NCBI RefSeq assembly: GCF_023715655.1
Contig: NZ_JAMBON010000032.1
Coordinates: 1 to 42,115 of the forward strand
Length of the DNA stretch: 42,115 nt
Reading direction: 5' to 3'
Origin: Oceanobacillus luteolus
GTDB lineage: Bacteria > Bacillota > Bacilli > Bacillales > Amphibacillaceae
Part shown: positions 18,301-25,158 of the stretch, piece by piece
How positions within the stretch are numbered: position 1 is the stretch's first letter
Layout: the number at the start of each line of letters is the position of its first letter
The notes under the pieces: model-generated
Told to the model about the DNA's origin: nothing
The model's database searches: none
The model's input: the letters and a program-made list of their open reading frames with translations, nothing else
Position numbers and translations under genes: made by a program

Positions 18301-18388
18301 GGAGGGAAACAAATCCAAGCGCAAGAATTGCGAGAACAATCATGACGACTCCTACTGGCCGTTTCACGGATGTGGTTACGAGCTTCAT
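15338..18388 (-). CDS. RND-family efflux transporter (SwrC/AcrB-like)
   Basis: The 1016-residue inner-membrane proton-driven exporter has the standard RND build of two repeats. The N-terminal helix is followed by LRNLAVDLFPEIELP, a large extracytoplasmic loop, then helices 2-6 with LTLGGLALGVGMMVDSSIVILENIY (TM4), and a second half ending ITMLAGVVVNNSILLVDYTN and RLRPILMTTITTVLALIPL. In Bacillus subtilis the closest characterised relative is SwrC (YerP), which exports surfactin and other amphiphiles. It starts with ATG after a GGAGGAAT site, 2 bp behind the adaptor gene. Substrate specificity is not evident. Confidence 0.9.
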   Translation of the reverse strand: MKLVTTSVKRPVGVVMIVLAILALGFVSLRNLAVDLFPEIELPIAVVATSYQDAAPEDVENLISRPIEGAVSTIEGIDSIQSRSQTGASVVIMMFKNGTDLDQALLDVREKVDQVKGFLPNEAEEPNILRFSPDALPVMWVSLTGSEPERLTEIAENQVVPYFERQEGIASVTVEGGKEREIQVILESTDLKQYGISANEVAQAISATNNSASVGTVEKGNQDLQLRVIGEIESIDDIKETIIQTPAGATISVEDVAEVVDTYKESDSLTLVNGEPSLVLSIMKNTDANTVEVATNIRDSIPGIEAELGESVAVDVIIDTSEFIQLSIDSVTSNIIIGGLIAIGILLLFLKSIRATIVIGVLIPIALISTFALMYFTGQTLNVLTLGGLALGVGMMVDSSIVILENIYSYRRRGASLYEAATKGASELTPALIASTTTTIVVFLPIVFVEGFASDLFTPLALTVSFALVASLVVAITLVPMLSSQLLSKVVDKDGKTYWFERFLNWLRDKYANGLRRTLKFRKTTVLITFLILGGSFALIPMIGAELIPASDQGQARISVETESGSSLEYVEGIVEQINEKLIAYEEDIEVSFLSVGGDGVGPGGGSSNNATYTIQLVPLDERDISTNDFVKNIEEDLRDIAGAEITVSMMESGMNFGDPISIEINGPEHEVLRDLADEVAEEISTVDGVLNPTSGAAQGIPQLTIRIDEGHAAMYGLTEQQITGQIQPHFNGQLATRYRERRQEIDVMLYYPEDERSTIHDLMELNIQTPTGASIPLNEVAEFIEIQGPVALMRQNQQPQMNVTSQIIDRDLGSIVEDVEARLAQMNLPEGYNYTVAGQAEEMEEAFIDLGLALIFSIFLVYAVMAIQFESFLYPFIIMFAIPTSAIGVLLGLFATDIALSVPAIIGITMLAGVVVNNSILLVDYTNLLRERGMERMEAIVEAGRNRLRPILMTTITTVLALIPLSLGIGEGAELQQPLAVTVIFGLSTSSIFTLFLVPVIYLLLDNLSKKIKVK

Positions 18389-18390
18389 GC

Positions 18391-19245
18391 TTATTCCTCC
18401 TCTTTGACATCTACCTGGTCGCCGTCGGATAAAGTGAGCTGGCCGGTGATGACCACCTCTTCGCCTGCCTCTATTTCCCCTTCAATGGCAGAAGTGTCCG
18501 AACCTGTTTCCAGAACGGTGATTGTGCGTTTTTCGGCTTTGTCGTTTGTTACGACATATATAAAGTCTTCATCATTTTCGTGAACGACTGCTTGTGTCGG
18601 TACGAGAAGTGTATCTTCAATCACTTGTTCCGGTATCGTAATTCTAGCTACCATACCAGGCAAGATGATATTTTCCTCATTTTCTACAGTTGCCTGGACA
18701 GGATAAAGTCCAGAATCATCTGGAGTAAAATCGATTTGTGTGACGGTTGCTGGGAATTCTTCATTTGCGACCTCCACCGTATACGTTTCATCTTTTGTAA
18801 GAATTTGTTGGAGTTCTGCCGTTACTGCAAATTCTACGATCATTACGTCCGTATCCGCGACGGTTGCAAAAGGCTCTTCATTTGATACCATATCCCCTTC
18901 GGAAGCTTGGAGGCCTGTGATTTTTCCATCTGCAGGAGCAGTGACGGTAGTGCTACCTTGAGCAGTGGAAAAAACAGCAATCCGGTCACCTTCTTCAACC
19001 GTTTCACCATTTGAGACATCGAGTTCTGTTAATTCCCCAGCAAGCGGCAGAATGATAGGCGTGATTTGATTCGGAATGGCCCGTCCGTACAGGACCCGCT
19101 CTAGAATGAAATCTTCTTCCTTCACTTCAGCGGTTTCGACAGCAACGACTCGCTCTTCTTGTTCCACATTAGTCGTATCATCATTCGAACAAGCTGCCAG
19201 TACAACCAATAAACAAAACATAAGTACAAACATGAATCGCTTCAT
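18391..19245 (-). CDS. RND efflux adaptor lipoprotein (HlyD/MFP family)
   Basis: The 284-residue protein has a lipoprotein signal peptide with lipobox VLAAC (C19 becomes the lipidated residue). It follows the membrane-fusion order: lipoyl-like hairpin half with LPLAGELTELDVSNGETVEEG and PADGKITGLQASEGDMV, a beta-barrel segment, and a C-terminal LLVPTQAVVHENDEDFIYVV region. It lacks the long coiled-coil hairpin of Gram-negative adaptors, as expected without an outer membrane. It is cotranscribed with and probably partners the RND pump 2 bp downstream. Confidence 0.88.
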   Translation of the reverse strand: MKRFMFVLMFCLLVVLAACSNDDTTNVEQEERVVAVETAEVKEEDFILERVLYGRAIPNQITPIILPLAGELTELDVSNGETVEEGDRIAVFSTAQGSTTVTAPADGKITGLQASEGDMVSNEEPFATVADTDVMIVEFAVTAELQQILTKDETYTVEVANEEFPATVTQIDFTPDDSGLYPVQATVENEENIILPGMVARITIPEQVIEDTLLVPTQAVVHENDEDFIYVVTNDKAEKRTITVLETGSDTSAIEGEIEAGEEVVITGQLTLSDGDQVDVKEEE

Positions 19246-19306
19246 CTCAACATACTCCTCTGCAACTTAGTCGGCGGTGGACATGTACAATCCATTTTCC
19301 CATCCA

Positions 19307-19335
19307 ATTATACTGTTTTTGGAATTGAATGTCAT
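19307..19335 (-). promoter_or_regulatory. Sigma-A promoter of the RND operon
   Basis: On the minus strand ATGACA (19335-19330), a 17-bp spacer and TATAAT (19312-19307) match the sigma-A consensus 5/6 and 6/6. They lie about 60 bp upstream of the adaptor ATG. Repeat array B begins about 50 bp further upstream. Confidence 0.75.
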
Positions 19336-19384
19336 TGAAGTTGTGCGAATATATAAACGGATAATTCTTTAGGTGAATTAATAA

Positions 19385-19846
19385 GCCTGATCTTACGTAC
19401 GATGAACATTCTAAATAACCAGCACAATCATACGTGAGAACTTCTCACGTGCGACGAGCATGCCAAATAACTAGCTCAATCATACGTGAGAACTTTTCAC
19501 GTGCGATGAGCACGCAAAATCACAGCACAATCAGACGCGAGAACTTCTCACGTGCGATGAAAACGCAAAATTACTGCACAATCAGACGCAAGAGCTCCTC
19601 ACGTCCGATGAGCACGCAAAATTACTGCACAATCAGACGCGAGAACGTCTCACATGCGATGATCACGCAAAATCACAGCACAATCAGACGCGAGAACGTC
19701 TCACATGCGATGATCACGCAAAATCACAGCACAATCAGACGCGAGAACGTCTCACATGCGATGATCACGCAAAATCACAGCACAATCAGACGCGAGAACT
19801 TCTCACGTCCGACGAGCATGCCAAATATACTGCACAATCCAACTTC
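19385..19846. repeat. Tandem array B, 51/52-bp period with internal dyad
   Basis: The word CAATCA/CAATCC recurs at 19425, 19477, 19528, 19579, 19630, 19681, 19732, 19783 and 19835, giving steps of 52, 51, 51, 51, 51, 51, 51 and 52. Early units contain a near-perfect hairpin, ACGTGAGAACTTCTCACGT (19432-19450), which decays in later units (GCGAGAACGTCTCACATGC). The three units between 19630 and 19783 are almost identical, which points to recent amplification. Because 51 is divisible by three, a long spurious reading frame runs through it. It lies between a terminator (19850) and the RND promoter (19335). Confidence 0.92.
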
Positions 19847-19849
19847 TCC

Positions 19850-19892
19850 TAAAAAAATAAAATAGCAGAACGACATGAATTTGCGTTCTGCT
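19850..19892 (-). terminator. Terminator of the Asn/Gly/Asp-rich lipoprotein gene
   Basis: A perfect 9-bp stem AGCAGAACG / CGTTCTGCT (19864-19872 with 19884-19892) is followed on the minus strand by a T-rich tract (19863-19850). Confidence 0.85.
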
Positions 19893-19913
19893 AATCGTAT
19901 TGAGCTATGTTTT

Positions 19914-20200
19914 TTAGCGGTTTTCCTCATCATCATTACGGCCGTTTTCATCAATGATTCCATCGTCGTCAACGTTGCCATCGCCATTACCGTTGCCATC
20001 GTTACCATTATTCATACCGCCGTCTCCGCCATTGCCTCCGTTACCGTTGTTGCCGTCCATCATGTCCCCATTATCCTCGTTTTGGTCTAATGGAGTATCG
20101 TTCTGGTCGTTGTTGTTATCATCATTGCCCATTGCACATCCAGTGACTAGGGAAAAGCGAAGATAAGAGAACCAGCGCGGAGAAGCCATTTATTTGTCAT
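19914..20200 (-). pseudogene. Asn/Gly/Asp-rich lipoprotein with signal-peptide frameshift
   Basis: ATG at 20200 follows AAGGAGG at a good distance and reads MTNKWLLRAGSLIFAFP then stop. The other frame from the same spot reads FSLVTGCAMGNDDNNNDQND and continues to a stop at 19914. Adding one T to the four-T run (plus-strand AAAA at 20153-20156) restores MTNKWLLRAGSLIFAFSLVTGC, a complete lipoprotein signal peptide with lipobox LVTGC. The mature part, about 74 residues, is almost only Asn, Gly, Asp and Glu and carries NGNGGNGGDGG. It has its own Shine-Dalgarno and terminator. Either it is a recent pseudogene, a phase-variable gene, or the window has a base-call error. Confidence 0.75.
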
Positions 20201-20284
20201 TGTAGTATGCCTCCTTTTTTAGTTTGGTGTTACTCGCAATTAGCTTAACCAATTTATAGGAAGTCATACTTTTAATTAATATAA

Positions 20285-20704
20285 TTACTGGATGGCAAAA
20301 GTGATTTCCGCTTCACAAGCAAGCTCGCCATCGACCGTTGCGCGTCCTTTACCTTTACCGATCGGCCCTTTCATACGGGTGATTTCCACTTCCAAACGCA
20401 ATTGATCACCTGGTTTGACCTGGCGCTTGAATCGGCATTTATCAAGTCCAGCGAGGAAACCGATCTTGCCTTTATTCTCTTCCATATTTAAAACAGCGAT
20501 TGCGCCAACTTGAGCCATCGCCTCAACAATAAGAACTCCAGGCATTACCGGGTAATCAGGAAAATGTCCTTGGAAGAAAGGTTCATTAATTGACACATTC
20601 TTAATGCCGACAGCGCGTTTTGCTTCGTCGATTTCAATAATTTTATCAACTAGTAAAAATGGATATCTGTGTGGGATGATTGCTTTAATTTCTTCTGTAT
20701 TCAT
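20285..20704 (-). CDS. fabZ: 3-hydroxyacyl-ACP dehydratase
   Basis: The 139-residue hot-dog-fold enzyme of fatty-acid elongation dehydrates (3R)-hydroxyacyl-ACP to trans-2-enoyl-[14 protein letters not shown] is at 12-22. The catalytic residues are H47 in [14 protein letters not shown] and E61 in VEAMAQ. Length is normal. It starts with ATG behind GAGAGGCG. It is apparently monocistronic, with its own promoter and a long-known position next to the flhOP-mbl block in Bacillales. Confidence 0.96.
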   Translation of the reverse strand: MNTEEIKAIIPHRYPFLLVDKIIEIDEAKRAVGIKNVSINEPFFQGHFPDYPVMPGVLIVEAMAQVGAIAVLNMEENKGKIGFLAGLDKCRFKRQVKPGDQLRLEVEITRMKGPIGKGKGRATVDGELACEAEITFAIQ

Positions 20705-20772
20705 GTTTCATTCGCCTCTCTTTAATTAATATGGAAGTGGGACATTGCAGCGTCTCCACCTTCATTTCCTTG

Positions 20773-20801
20773 ATTATATCAGTTTGGATGTTTGACTCCA
20801 A
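20773..20801 (-). promoter_or_regulatory. Sigma-A promoter of fabZ
   Basis: On the minus strand TTGGAG (20801-20796), a 17-bp spacer and TATAAT (20778-20773) lie about 70 bp upstream of the fabZ ATG. No FapR-type operator was recognised. Confidence 0.65.
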
Positions 20802-20877
20802 TAAAAAAAGGTAAAAGAAAGATACAAGTTACTTTACTTGAAACTGAACTTCAGACATAAAAAGGAGGAATTATATT

Positions 20878-21024
20878 ATGCTTTGGACAATAATTGGTAT
20901 TTTATTAGTACTTTGGATCCTTGGATTTGCTTTTGATGTCGGTGGCGGCCTAGTCCATCTTCTACTAGTCATTGCCCTGATTGTACTGATTTTCCGTTTA
21001 GTTACTGGAAGACGAGTCGGTTAA
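20878..21024 (+). CDS. Small membrane protein, lmo0937/DUF5670 family
   Basis: This 48-residue protein begins MLWTIIGILLVLWILGFAFD, continues with VGGGLVHLLLVIALIVLIFR, and ends LVTGRRVG. The two short helices around a Gly-Gly-Gly hinge are the signature of the lmo0937 family, found in many Bacillales and often linked to general stress. ATG lies behind AAGGAGGAATTATATT. It is the only plus-strand gene in a long minus-strand stretch, divergent from fabZ. A strong hairpin follows at 21062-21096. Confidence 0.85.
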   Translation: MLWTIIGILLVLWILGFAFDVGGGLVHLLLVIALIVLIFRLVTGRRVG

Positions 21025-21061
21025 CGGCGCTACGTAAAAAATATCTTTCGATTAACATCAA

Positions 21062-21096
21062 AACTGGGACACGGGGTCTGACCCCTTGTCCCAGTT
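21062..21096. terminator. Palindromic hairpin with GGGGTC-A-GACCCC core
   Basis: The outer stem AACTGGGACA / TGTCCCAGTT (10 bp, perfect) encloses CGGGGTCTGACCCCT, whose centre GGGGTCTGACCCC is nearly palindromic. It lies between two convergent genes (the 48-aa gene and epuA) and can serve both, though T-runs are short. Its minus-strand word CTGGGACAAGGGGT occurs again at 25018-25031, so it may be a dispersed repeat rather than a plain terminator. Confidence 0.7.
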
Positions 21097-21547
21097 ATTC
21101 TTTGATTACAATATCAATGATGTGGCGCCATGTTTCAACTTTAAGAGCGTCGATTGGTGCTCCGTCTCCAAGGACACCGTAACCAATCATTAATCCGGTA
21201 ACAAGCGCAAAAGCGCAAAGGATAGTGACAATGATGATCCGCAGCCATATCGGGAATACCCGTACCCTTGCAGATTTTTCCCTTTTCTTGCTGCGTTCCT
21301 TCTTCTCATCCTGTGAAGCATCCTCTGTTACAGTTCTACGTCGGAAAGATTTCGTCTCCTCGACAGCAGCTGCAGTCCGAATTGCTGCATCTTTTGTAGG
21401 ACGCGTTTTTTTCGCTCGAACTTCAGAAGAACCGAGTTTTGCATTCGCATCCTTCGCGGCACGTCTATATTTTTGTTTTCCCTTTGTTTTACTGTCAGCA
21501 TTGTTTTTCTTTTCTTTGACAGCTTGATTGGATTGATTTGTAGACAT
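21095..21547 (-). CDS. epuA: EpuA-family single-pass membrane protein
   Basis: The 150-residue protein has a long, very basic, low-complexity N-terminus (about 1-95, rich in Lys, Arg, Ala and Ser) and a conserved C-terminus: RVFPIWLRIIIVTILCAFAL, one membrane helix (about 101-122), then MIGYGVLGDG and WRHIIDIV. This end is the EpuA domain, which databases often label DNA-directed RNA polymerase subunit beta. That label rests on weak evidence, and no polymerase motif is visible. Next to flhP-flhO-mbl it is a standard neighbour in Bacillales. It starts with ATG behind a weak GGGAG. Confidence 0.8.
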   Translation of the reverse strand: MSTNQSNQAVKEKKNNADSKTKGKQKYRRAAKDANAKLGSSEVRAKKTRPTKDAAIRTAAAVEETKSFRRRTVTEDASQDEKKERSKKREKSARVRVFPIWLRIIIVTILCAFALVTGLMIGYGVLGDGAPIDALKVETWRHIIDIVIKE

Positions 21548-21567
21548 CGCTCTCGTACTCCCTTAAC

Positions 21568-22401
21568 TTAACTTCTCAATTGATTCACTAGGCCCATCAT
21601 CTGATCTGTCGTCGAAATTGTCCTCGCATTGAATTGGTAAGCTCGTTGCGTCATAAGCAGGTCAGCCATCTGCTGTGCAATATCCACATTGGATTGCTCC
21701 AACATGCCCTTCTCTATCAGGCCTTCCACCACGCCAACCGGCTGGACAATCTCTGCAAAAGTAAACCCTAATTCCCCAAGGTCAGGCAGACTGAATAGAT
21801 TGCCACCCGCAGCTTCCAACAAATGCGGCCGAGTAATTTCTGCTACTGCTATGGAACCAGCCACTTGCTGCTGGTCGCCTCGTTCCACTATAATTTCCCC
21901 ATTTTGACGGACTTCAATTCCTGTGAATCCATTAGCTATGATAATTGGCGCACCATTTTGTCCAAGCACCGGATGGCCATCGCTATTCGTCAGCATAACT
22001 TCCTGTTCATTAATCGGATTTAAAAAGAAATTACCATCCCTCGTATAGTGGGTAGTTGTAACCCCTTGGTCTTCCGTCTGAATTTGGAAAAAATGATTTT
22101 CATTCCGTAATGCAAGGTCTAGGGCCCGACTTGTCGTTTGTAGAGCACCTAAAGAAAAATCATTGACGATAGCACCAAGTTTTGCTCCTGTACCTACGCG
22201 TACTCCCTCAGGGGTCATTCGGTTCTCGGCATTCGCCGGGGACCGCAAATTATCAATTTGCTGCGTCAACAGAGAAGAAAACTCTGAGTTCCTCGTTTTA
22301 TATCCTGGCGTTTGACTGTTCGCCATATTATGTCCAATCAAATCTAATTTGTTTTGCAGCTGGTTCATCGTGACTGCTGCTTGTATCATCATTCTTGACA
22401 T
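21568..22401 (-). CDS. flhP: Flagellar hook-basal body rod-type protein FlhP
   Basis: The 277-residue protein belongs to the FlgG/FlgF rod family: N-terminal motif QNKLDLIGHNMANSQTPGYKTRNSEFSSL, a central hook-like beta domain with YTRDGNFFLNP, and the C-terminal coiled-coil motif QSNVDIAQQMADLLMTQRAYQFNAR. It builds the distal rod of the flagellum and is exported by the flagellar type III system. It starts with ATG behind GGAGGTTG, 21 bp after flhO; the pair lies downstream of mbl as in Bacillus subtilis. Confidence 0.93.
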   Translation of the reverse strand: MSRMMIQAAVTMNQLQNKLDLIGHNMANSQTPGYKTRNSEFSSLLTQQIDNLRSPANAENRMTPEGVRVGTGAKLGAIVNDFSLGALQTTSRALDLALRNENHFFQIQTEDQGVTTTHYTRDGNFFLNPINEQEVMLTNSDGHPVLGQNGAPIIIANGFTGIEVRQNGEIIVERGDQQQVAGSIAVAEITRPHLLEAAGGNLFSLPDLGELGFTFAEIVQPVGVVEGLIEKGMLEQSNVDIAQQMADLLMTQRAYQFNARTISTTDQMMGLVNQLRS

Positions 22402-22422
22402 GGTACAACCTCCAAACCCTTT

Positions 22423-23226
22423 CTAGCCCAGTCTGCCGATTTCCGATACCGCTTTGCCTAAGCTTTCATCGTAAGCCTTTAACACACGCTGATTCAGCTC
22501 AAAGCTGCGGTAGGCGTTCATCATTTCTGTCATTGTTCTTGCGGCATCCACATTGGACCCTTCCAAAAACCCTTGACGTACGTTGAATTCAACACCGGCT
22601 GGAACCGCTCCAGCCTCTCCGGCATATAAGTTATCGCCTTCCTTGATCAATCCGTTTACATCAGCTGTATACGCGATTCCAAGAGGGACCGTTTGTGTTT
22701 CCGTTTGAAGAATGCCTGTATCTGTCACATTAAAATGAGGGCCGCCTGGTTGAATAGGTTCACCCGTACTGCTTAGCACATAATACCCTTGGTTCGTTAC
22801 GAGATACCCATCGCCATCAATCGTAAAATTCCCATTTCGCGTCAAACGTTCTTCCCCGGCTTCATTTTGCACCCGGAAAAATAATCCGCCATTTTCATCG
22901 GGCACATTCACTTGAACAAGTGCAAGATCCGTCCCGATACCTGTTTCACGGATATCACCCTGAGCAAAATCCGGAACGAATTCCTGGACGTAAACACCTG
23001 TGTTGATGGAACCGATGGTTTGGTTGAATGGTACTTTAAAATTGTTTTTCGTCGGCAGCTGTTTATTTCCTTGTGCTTGTATCAGCATCTCAGGAAATGA
23101 TCGAATGGTCGCTTGATCCGCTTTGAATCCAGGTGTATTCATATTCGCGATATTATTCCCCAGCGCTTCCTGGTATCTCTGCTGAGCCATCATCCCACTC
23201 GCAGCTGTATAGAATCCTCGTAACAT
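22423..23226 (-). CDS. flhO: Flagellar hook-basal body rod-type protein FlhO
   Basis: The 267-residue protein is a paralogue of FlhP: N-terminal AASGMMAQQRYQEALGNNIANMNTPGFKAD (rod signature with the ANxxTPGFK motif), LTRNGNFTIDGDGYLVTNQGY in the centre, and EGSNVDAARTMTEMMNAYRSFELNQR at the C-terminus. It forms the rod together with FlhP. ATG lies behind AGGAGGAG, 39 bp from the mbl stop. The genes for the rest of the flagellum are elsewhere. Confidence 0.93.
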   Translation of the reverse strand: MLRGFYTAASGMMAQQRYQEALGNNIANMNTPGFKADQATIRSFPEMLIQAQGNKQLPTKNNFKVPFNQTIGSINTGVYVQEFVPDFAQGDIRETGIGTDLALVQVNVPDENGGLFFRVQNEAGEERLTRNGNFTIDGDGYLVTNQGYYVLSSTGEPIQPGGPHFNVTDTGILQTETQTVPLGIAYTADVNGLIKEGDNLYAGEAGAVPAGVEFNVRQGFLEGSNVDAARTMTEMMNAYRSFELNQRVLKAYDESLGKAVSEIGRLG

Positions 23227-23265
23227 GGGTACTCCTCCTCTAGCCTTTCCGTGTTGCTTTAAATG

Positions 23266-24267
23266 TTAGCCAATTTGTCTTCTTTCGATTTTATCGATAT
23301 TTTCCAGCATGATTCCTGTACCTTTTGCCACACAGCTCATTGGTTCCTCTGCAACGAATACAGGGACTTTCAGCTCTTCAGCAAGCAAGAGGTCCATTCC
23401 ATGGATAAGCGCTCCGCCTCCAGTCAGGATGACGCCACGATCGATAATATCTGCTGATAATTCTGGTGGTGTTTGTTCAAGAACCATCTTCGCTGCTTGT
23501 ACAATCAAAGATACGGACTCTCTTAACGCTTCTTCGATTTCTTTAGAATGAACCGTGATGGTGCGAGGAAGCCCGCTGACCATGTCACGTCCACGAATAT
23601 CGAGTGACTCGTCTCTTGCATCTGTAAACACGGTAGCGACACTAATTTTAATTTCTTCCGCTGTCCGCTCACCGATCAATAGTTTATATTTCTTCTTAAT
23701 GTATTGAAGAATTTCTGCATCAAAATTATCCCCTGCCATTTTTATGGATTCAGAGGTAACAATTCCGCCCATCGATAGAACCGCAACATCTGTTGTTCCA
23801 CCACCGATGTCGACAACCATATTTCCGCTTGGCTGGTAGATTTCCATCCCAGCGCCGATTGCAGCGACTTTAGGCTCTTCTTCCAAGTAAACTTTTTTAC
23901 CGCCTGATTTTTCCGCTGCTTCTTTAATCGCTTTCTGCTCCACTTTTGTAATGTTCGTTGGACAGCAAATAAGCATGCGTGGTTTCGTAAACAGGCCTTT
24001 TACATTTATTTTATTTATAAAATGTTTTAACATCGCTTCTGTAACATCAAAATCAGCAATAACGCCATCTTTTAATGGACGGATTGCTTCAATGTTTCCT
24101 GGTGTTCGACCAACCATACGACGGGCTGCTTCTCCGACTTCGAGGACTTTTCCCGTATTTTTATCCATAGCAACAACGGCTGGTTCGTTTAATACAATTC
24201 CTTTTCCTTTTACATGAATCAAAACGTTGGCGGTTCCAAGGTCTATTCCAATATCTCTAGAAAACAT
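23266..24267 (-). CDS. mbl: MreB-like actin homologue Mbl
   Basis: The 333-residue protein is nearly collinear with Bacillus subtilis Mbl: DIGIDLGTANVLIHVKGKGI (phosphate 1), MVVDIGGGTTDVAVLSMGG (phosphate 2), and VILTGGGALIHGMD (adenosine motif). It polymerises on the membrane and guides lateral wall synthesis. I chose ATG 24267 (MFSRDIGID, behind GGGAGG) rather than the upstream in-frame start at 24333, because the family begins exactly here and the 22 extra residues lack a ribosome binding site. Confidence 0.96.
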   Translation of the reverse strand: MFSRDIGIDLGTANVLIHVKGKGIVLNEPAVVAMDKNTGKVLEVGEAARRMVGRTPGNIEAIRPLKDGVIADFDVTEAMLKHFINKINVKGLFTKPRMLICCPTNITKVEQKAIKEAAEKSGGKKVYLEEEPKVAAIGAGMEIYQPSGNMVVDIGGGTTDVAVLSMGGIVTSESIKMAGDNFDAEILQYIKKKYKLLIGERTAEEIKISVATVFTDARDESLDIRGRDMVSGLPRTITVHSKEIEEALRESVSLIVQAAKMVLEQTPPELSADIIDRGVILTGGGALIHGMDLLLAEELKVPVFVAEEPMSCVAKGTGIMLENIDKIERRQIG

Positions 24268-24462
24268 TCTATCTAGGTCCTCCCAAAATTTAACTGTCTT
24301 GCACGTGAATTCACACAATGCTACTAATAACATATTTTATCACAGTTTGGTACAATAAACTTCTTTTTTCGAAAATAATTTGTAAAAATTTATCTAGTTC
24401 TGTCGAAAGTGGCTGGGAGGTACAGAAGAGTAGCATTGCAGGGTGAAGAAGGAATAGGCGGT

Positions 24463-24501
24463 AAAAAAACGGGCTACTAATCCTTGTGAGTGACTAGTAG
24501 C
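24463..24501 (-). terminator. Terminator behind spoIIID
   Basis: The stem GCTACTA / TAGTAGC (24473-24479 with 24495-24501) has a 15-nt loop and is followed on the minus strand by CCG and seven T. Confidence 0.75.
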
Positions 24502-24515
24502 TTATAGAAGGGTTT

Positions 24516-24788
24516 TCAATTTCGCGAACTATTGATGGTTTCTCGCTTTTTATATTTCTGTCTCGTTGCTTCACCGCCTCGCAGGTGTCTGATCGCTTTA
24601 TGATATTCCAGCACTTCTTTCACCTGGTTGGCAAGCTCGGGATTAATTTCCGGTAAACGTTCAGTCAAATCTTTATGGACGGTACTTTTGGACACTCCGA
24701 ATTCCTTGGCGATTTTCCGGACCGTCATCCTTGTCTCAATGACATGCTGACCAATACGGATTGCTCTTTCTTTGATGTAATCATGCAC
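24516..24788 (-). CDS. spoIIID: Sporulation transcription factor SpoIIID
   Basis: The 90-residue DNA-binding protein controls many sigma-E genes and the sigma-E to sigma-K transition in the mother cell. The sequence follows Bacillus subtilis SpoIIID almost residue for residue: HDYIKERAIRIGQHVIETR, the HTH TVRKIAKEFGVSKSTVHKDL (about 22-41), TERLPEINPELA, and the basic RHLRGGEATRQKYKKRE helix used for DNA contact. The start is GTG 24788 behind AGGAGGCGAACG; the ATG overlapping it is out of frame. Monocistronic, with a terminator behind. Confidence 0.96.
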   Translation of the reverse strand: MHDYIKERAIRIGQHVIETRMTVRKIAKEFGVSKSTVHKDLTERLPEINPELANQVKEVLEYHKAIRHLRGGEATRQKYKKRETINSSRN

Positions 24789-25111
24789 ACCGTTCGCCTC
24801 CTAAGTTGATCGTTCTGAGGTGCCGTTTTTTAGCTTTCTGTTCAACTGGGGCAAGGTATATCATTACTGTGAAGTCAACTGATAAAAGTCTACTATGTAA
24901 TTTTCAGTTATGCAGGTTCTGGGAAGTTTCCACTAATCTCTTTCACCTCAGCGCAAAATCTTTGTTTGGTTTGTAACATTTTATTACAAGCTACACCTGA
25001 TTATGAATAAATCTTTTCTGGGACAAGGGGTAGAGAGAAGTTTTTTGGATAAGTTGGGTAAATTGGGAGAACATGAGGTGTGGGAATTTATGTGCGAAAC
25101 TTTATGTATAG
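24789..25111. other. Gene-free region spoIIQ-spoIIID
   Basis: About 320 bp carry no credible gene. The part next to spoIIID must hold its promoter (expected sigma-E), but I see no convincing match. At 25018-25031 lies CTGGGACAAGGGGT, a 14-base word shared with the hairpin at 21062-21096. Confidence 0.6.
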
Positions 25112-25146
25112 AAAAAAAGACACCTTAGCGTAAACGCCAAGATGTC
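25112..25146 (-). terminator. Terminator behind spoIIQ
   Basis: The 12-position stem GACATCTTGGCG / CGCTAAGGTGTC (minus strand, two wobble-type pairs) has a TTTA loop and is followed by seven T (25118-25112). Confidence 0.85.
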
Positions 25147-25158
25147 CTTGTCCCAAAA

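Noticed and set aside
19434-19865. A 143-codon frame with QNHSTIRRENVSHAMI-like repeats
   Set aside because: It exists only because the repeat period is 51 bp for most of the array. There is no ribosome binding site, no domain, and the first unit is 52 bp.
21095-21547. A genuine RNA polymerase beta subunit
   Set aside because: The label comes with the EpuA family. The protein is a 150-residue single-pass membrane protein without polymerase motifs.
24268-24333. A 22-residue N-terminal extension of Mbl
   Set aside because: The family begins MFxRDIGID; the upstream start lacks a Shine-Dalgarno, whereas ATG 24267 has GGGAGG.
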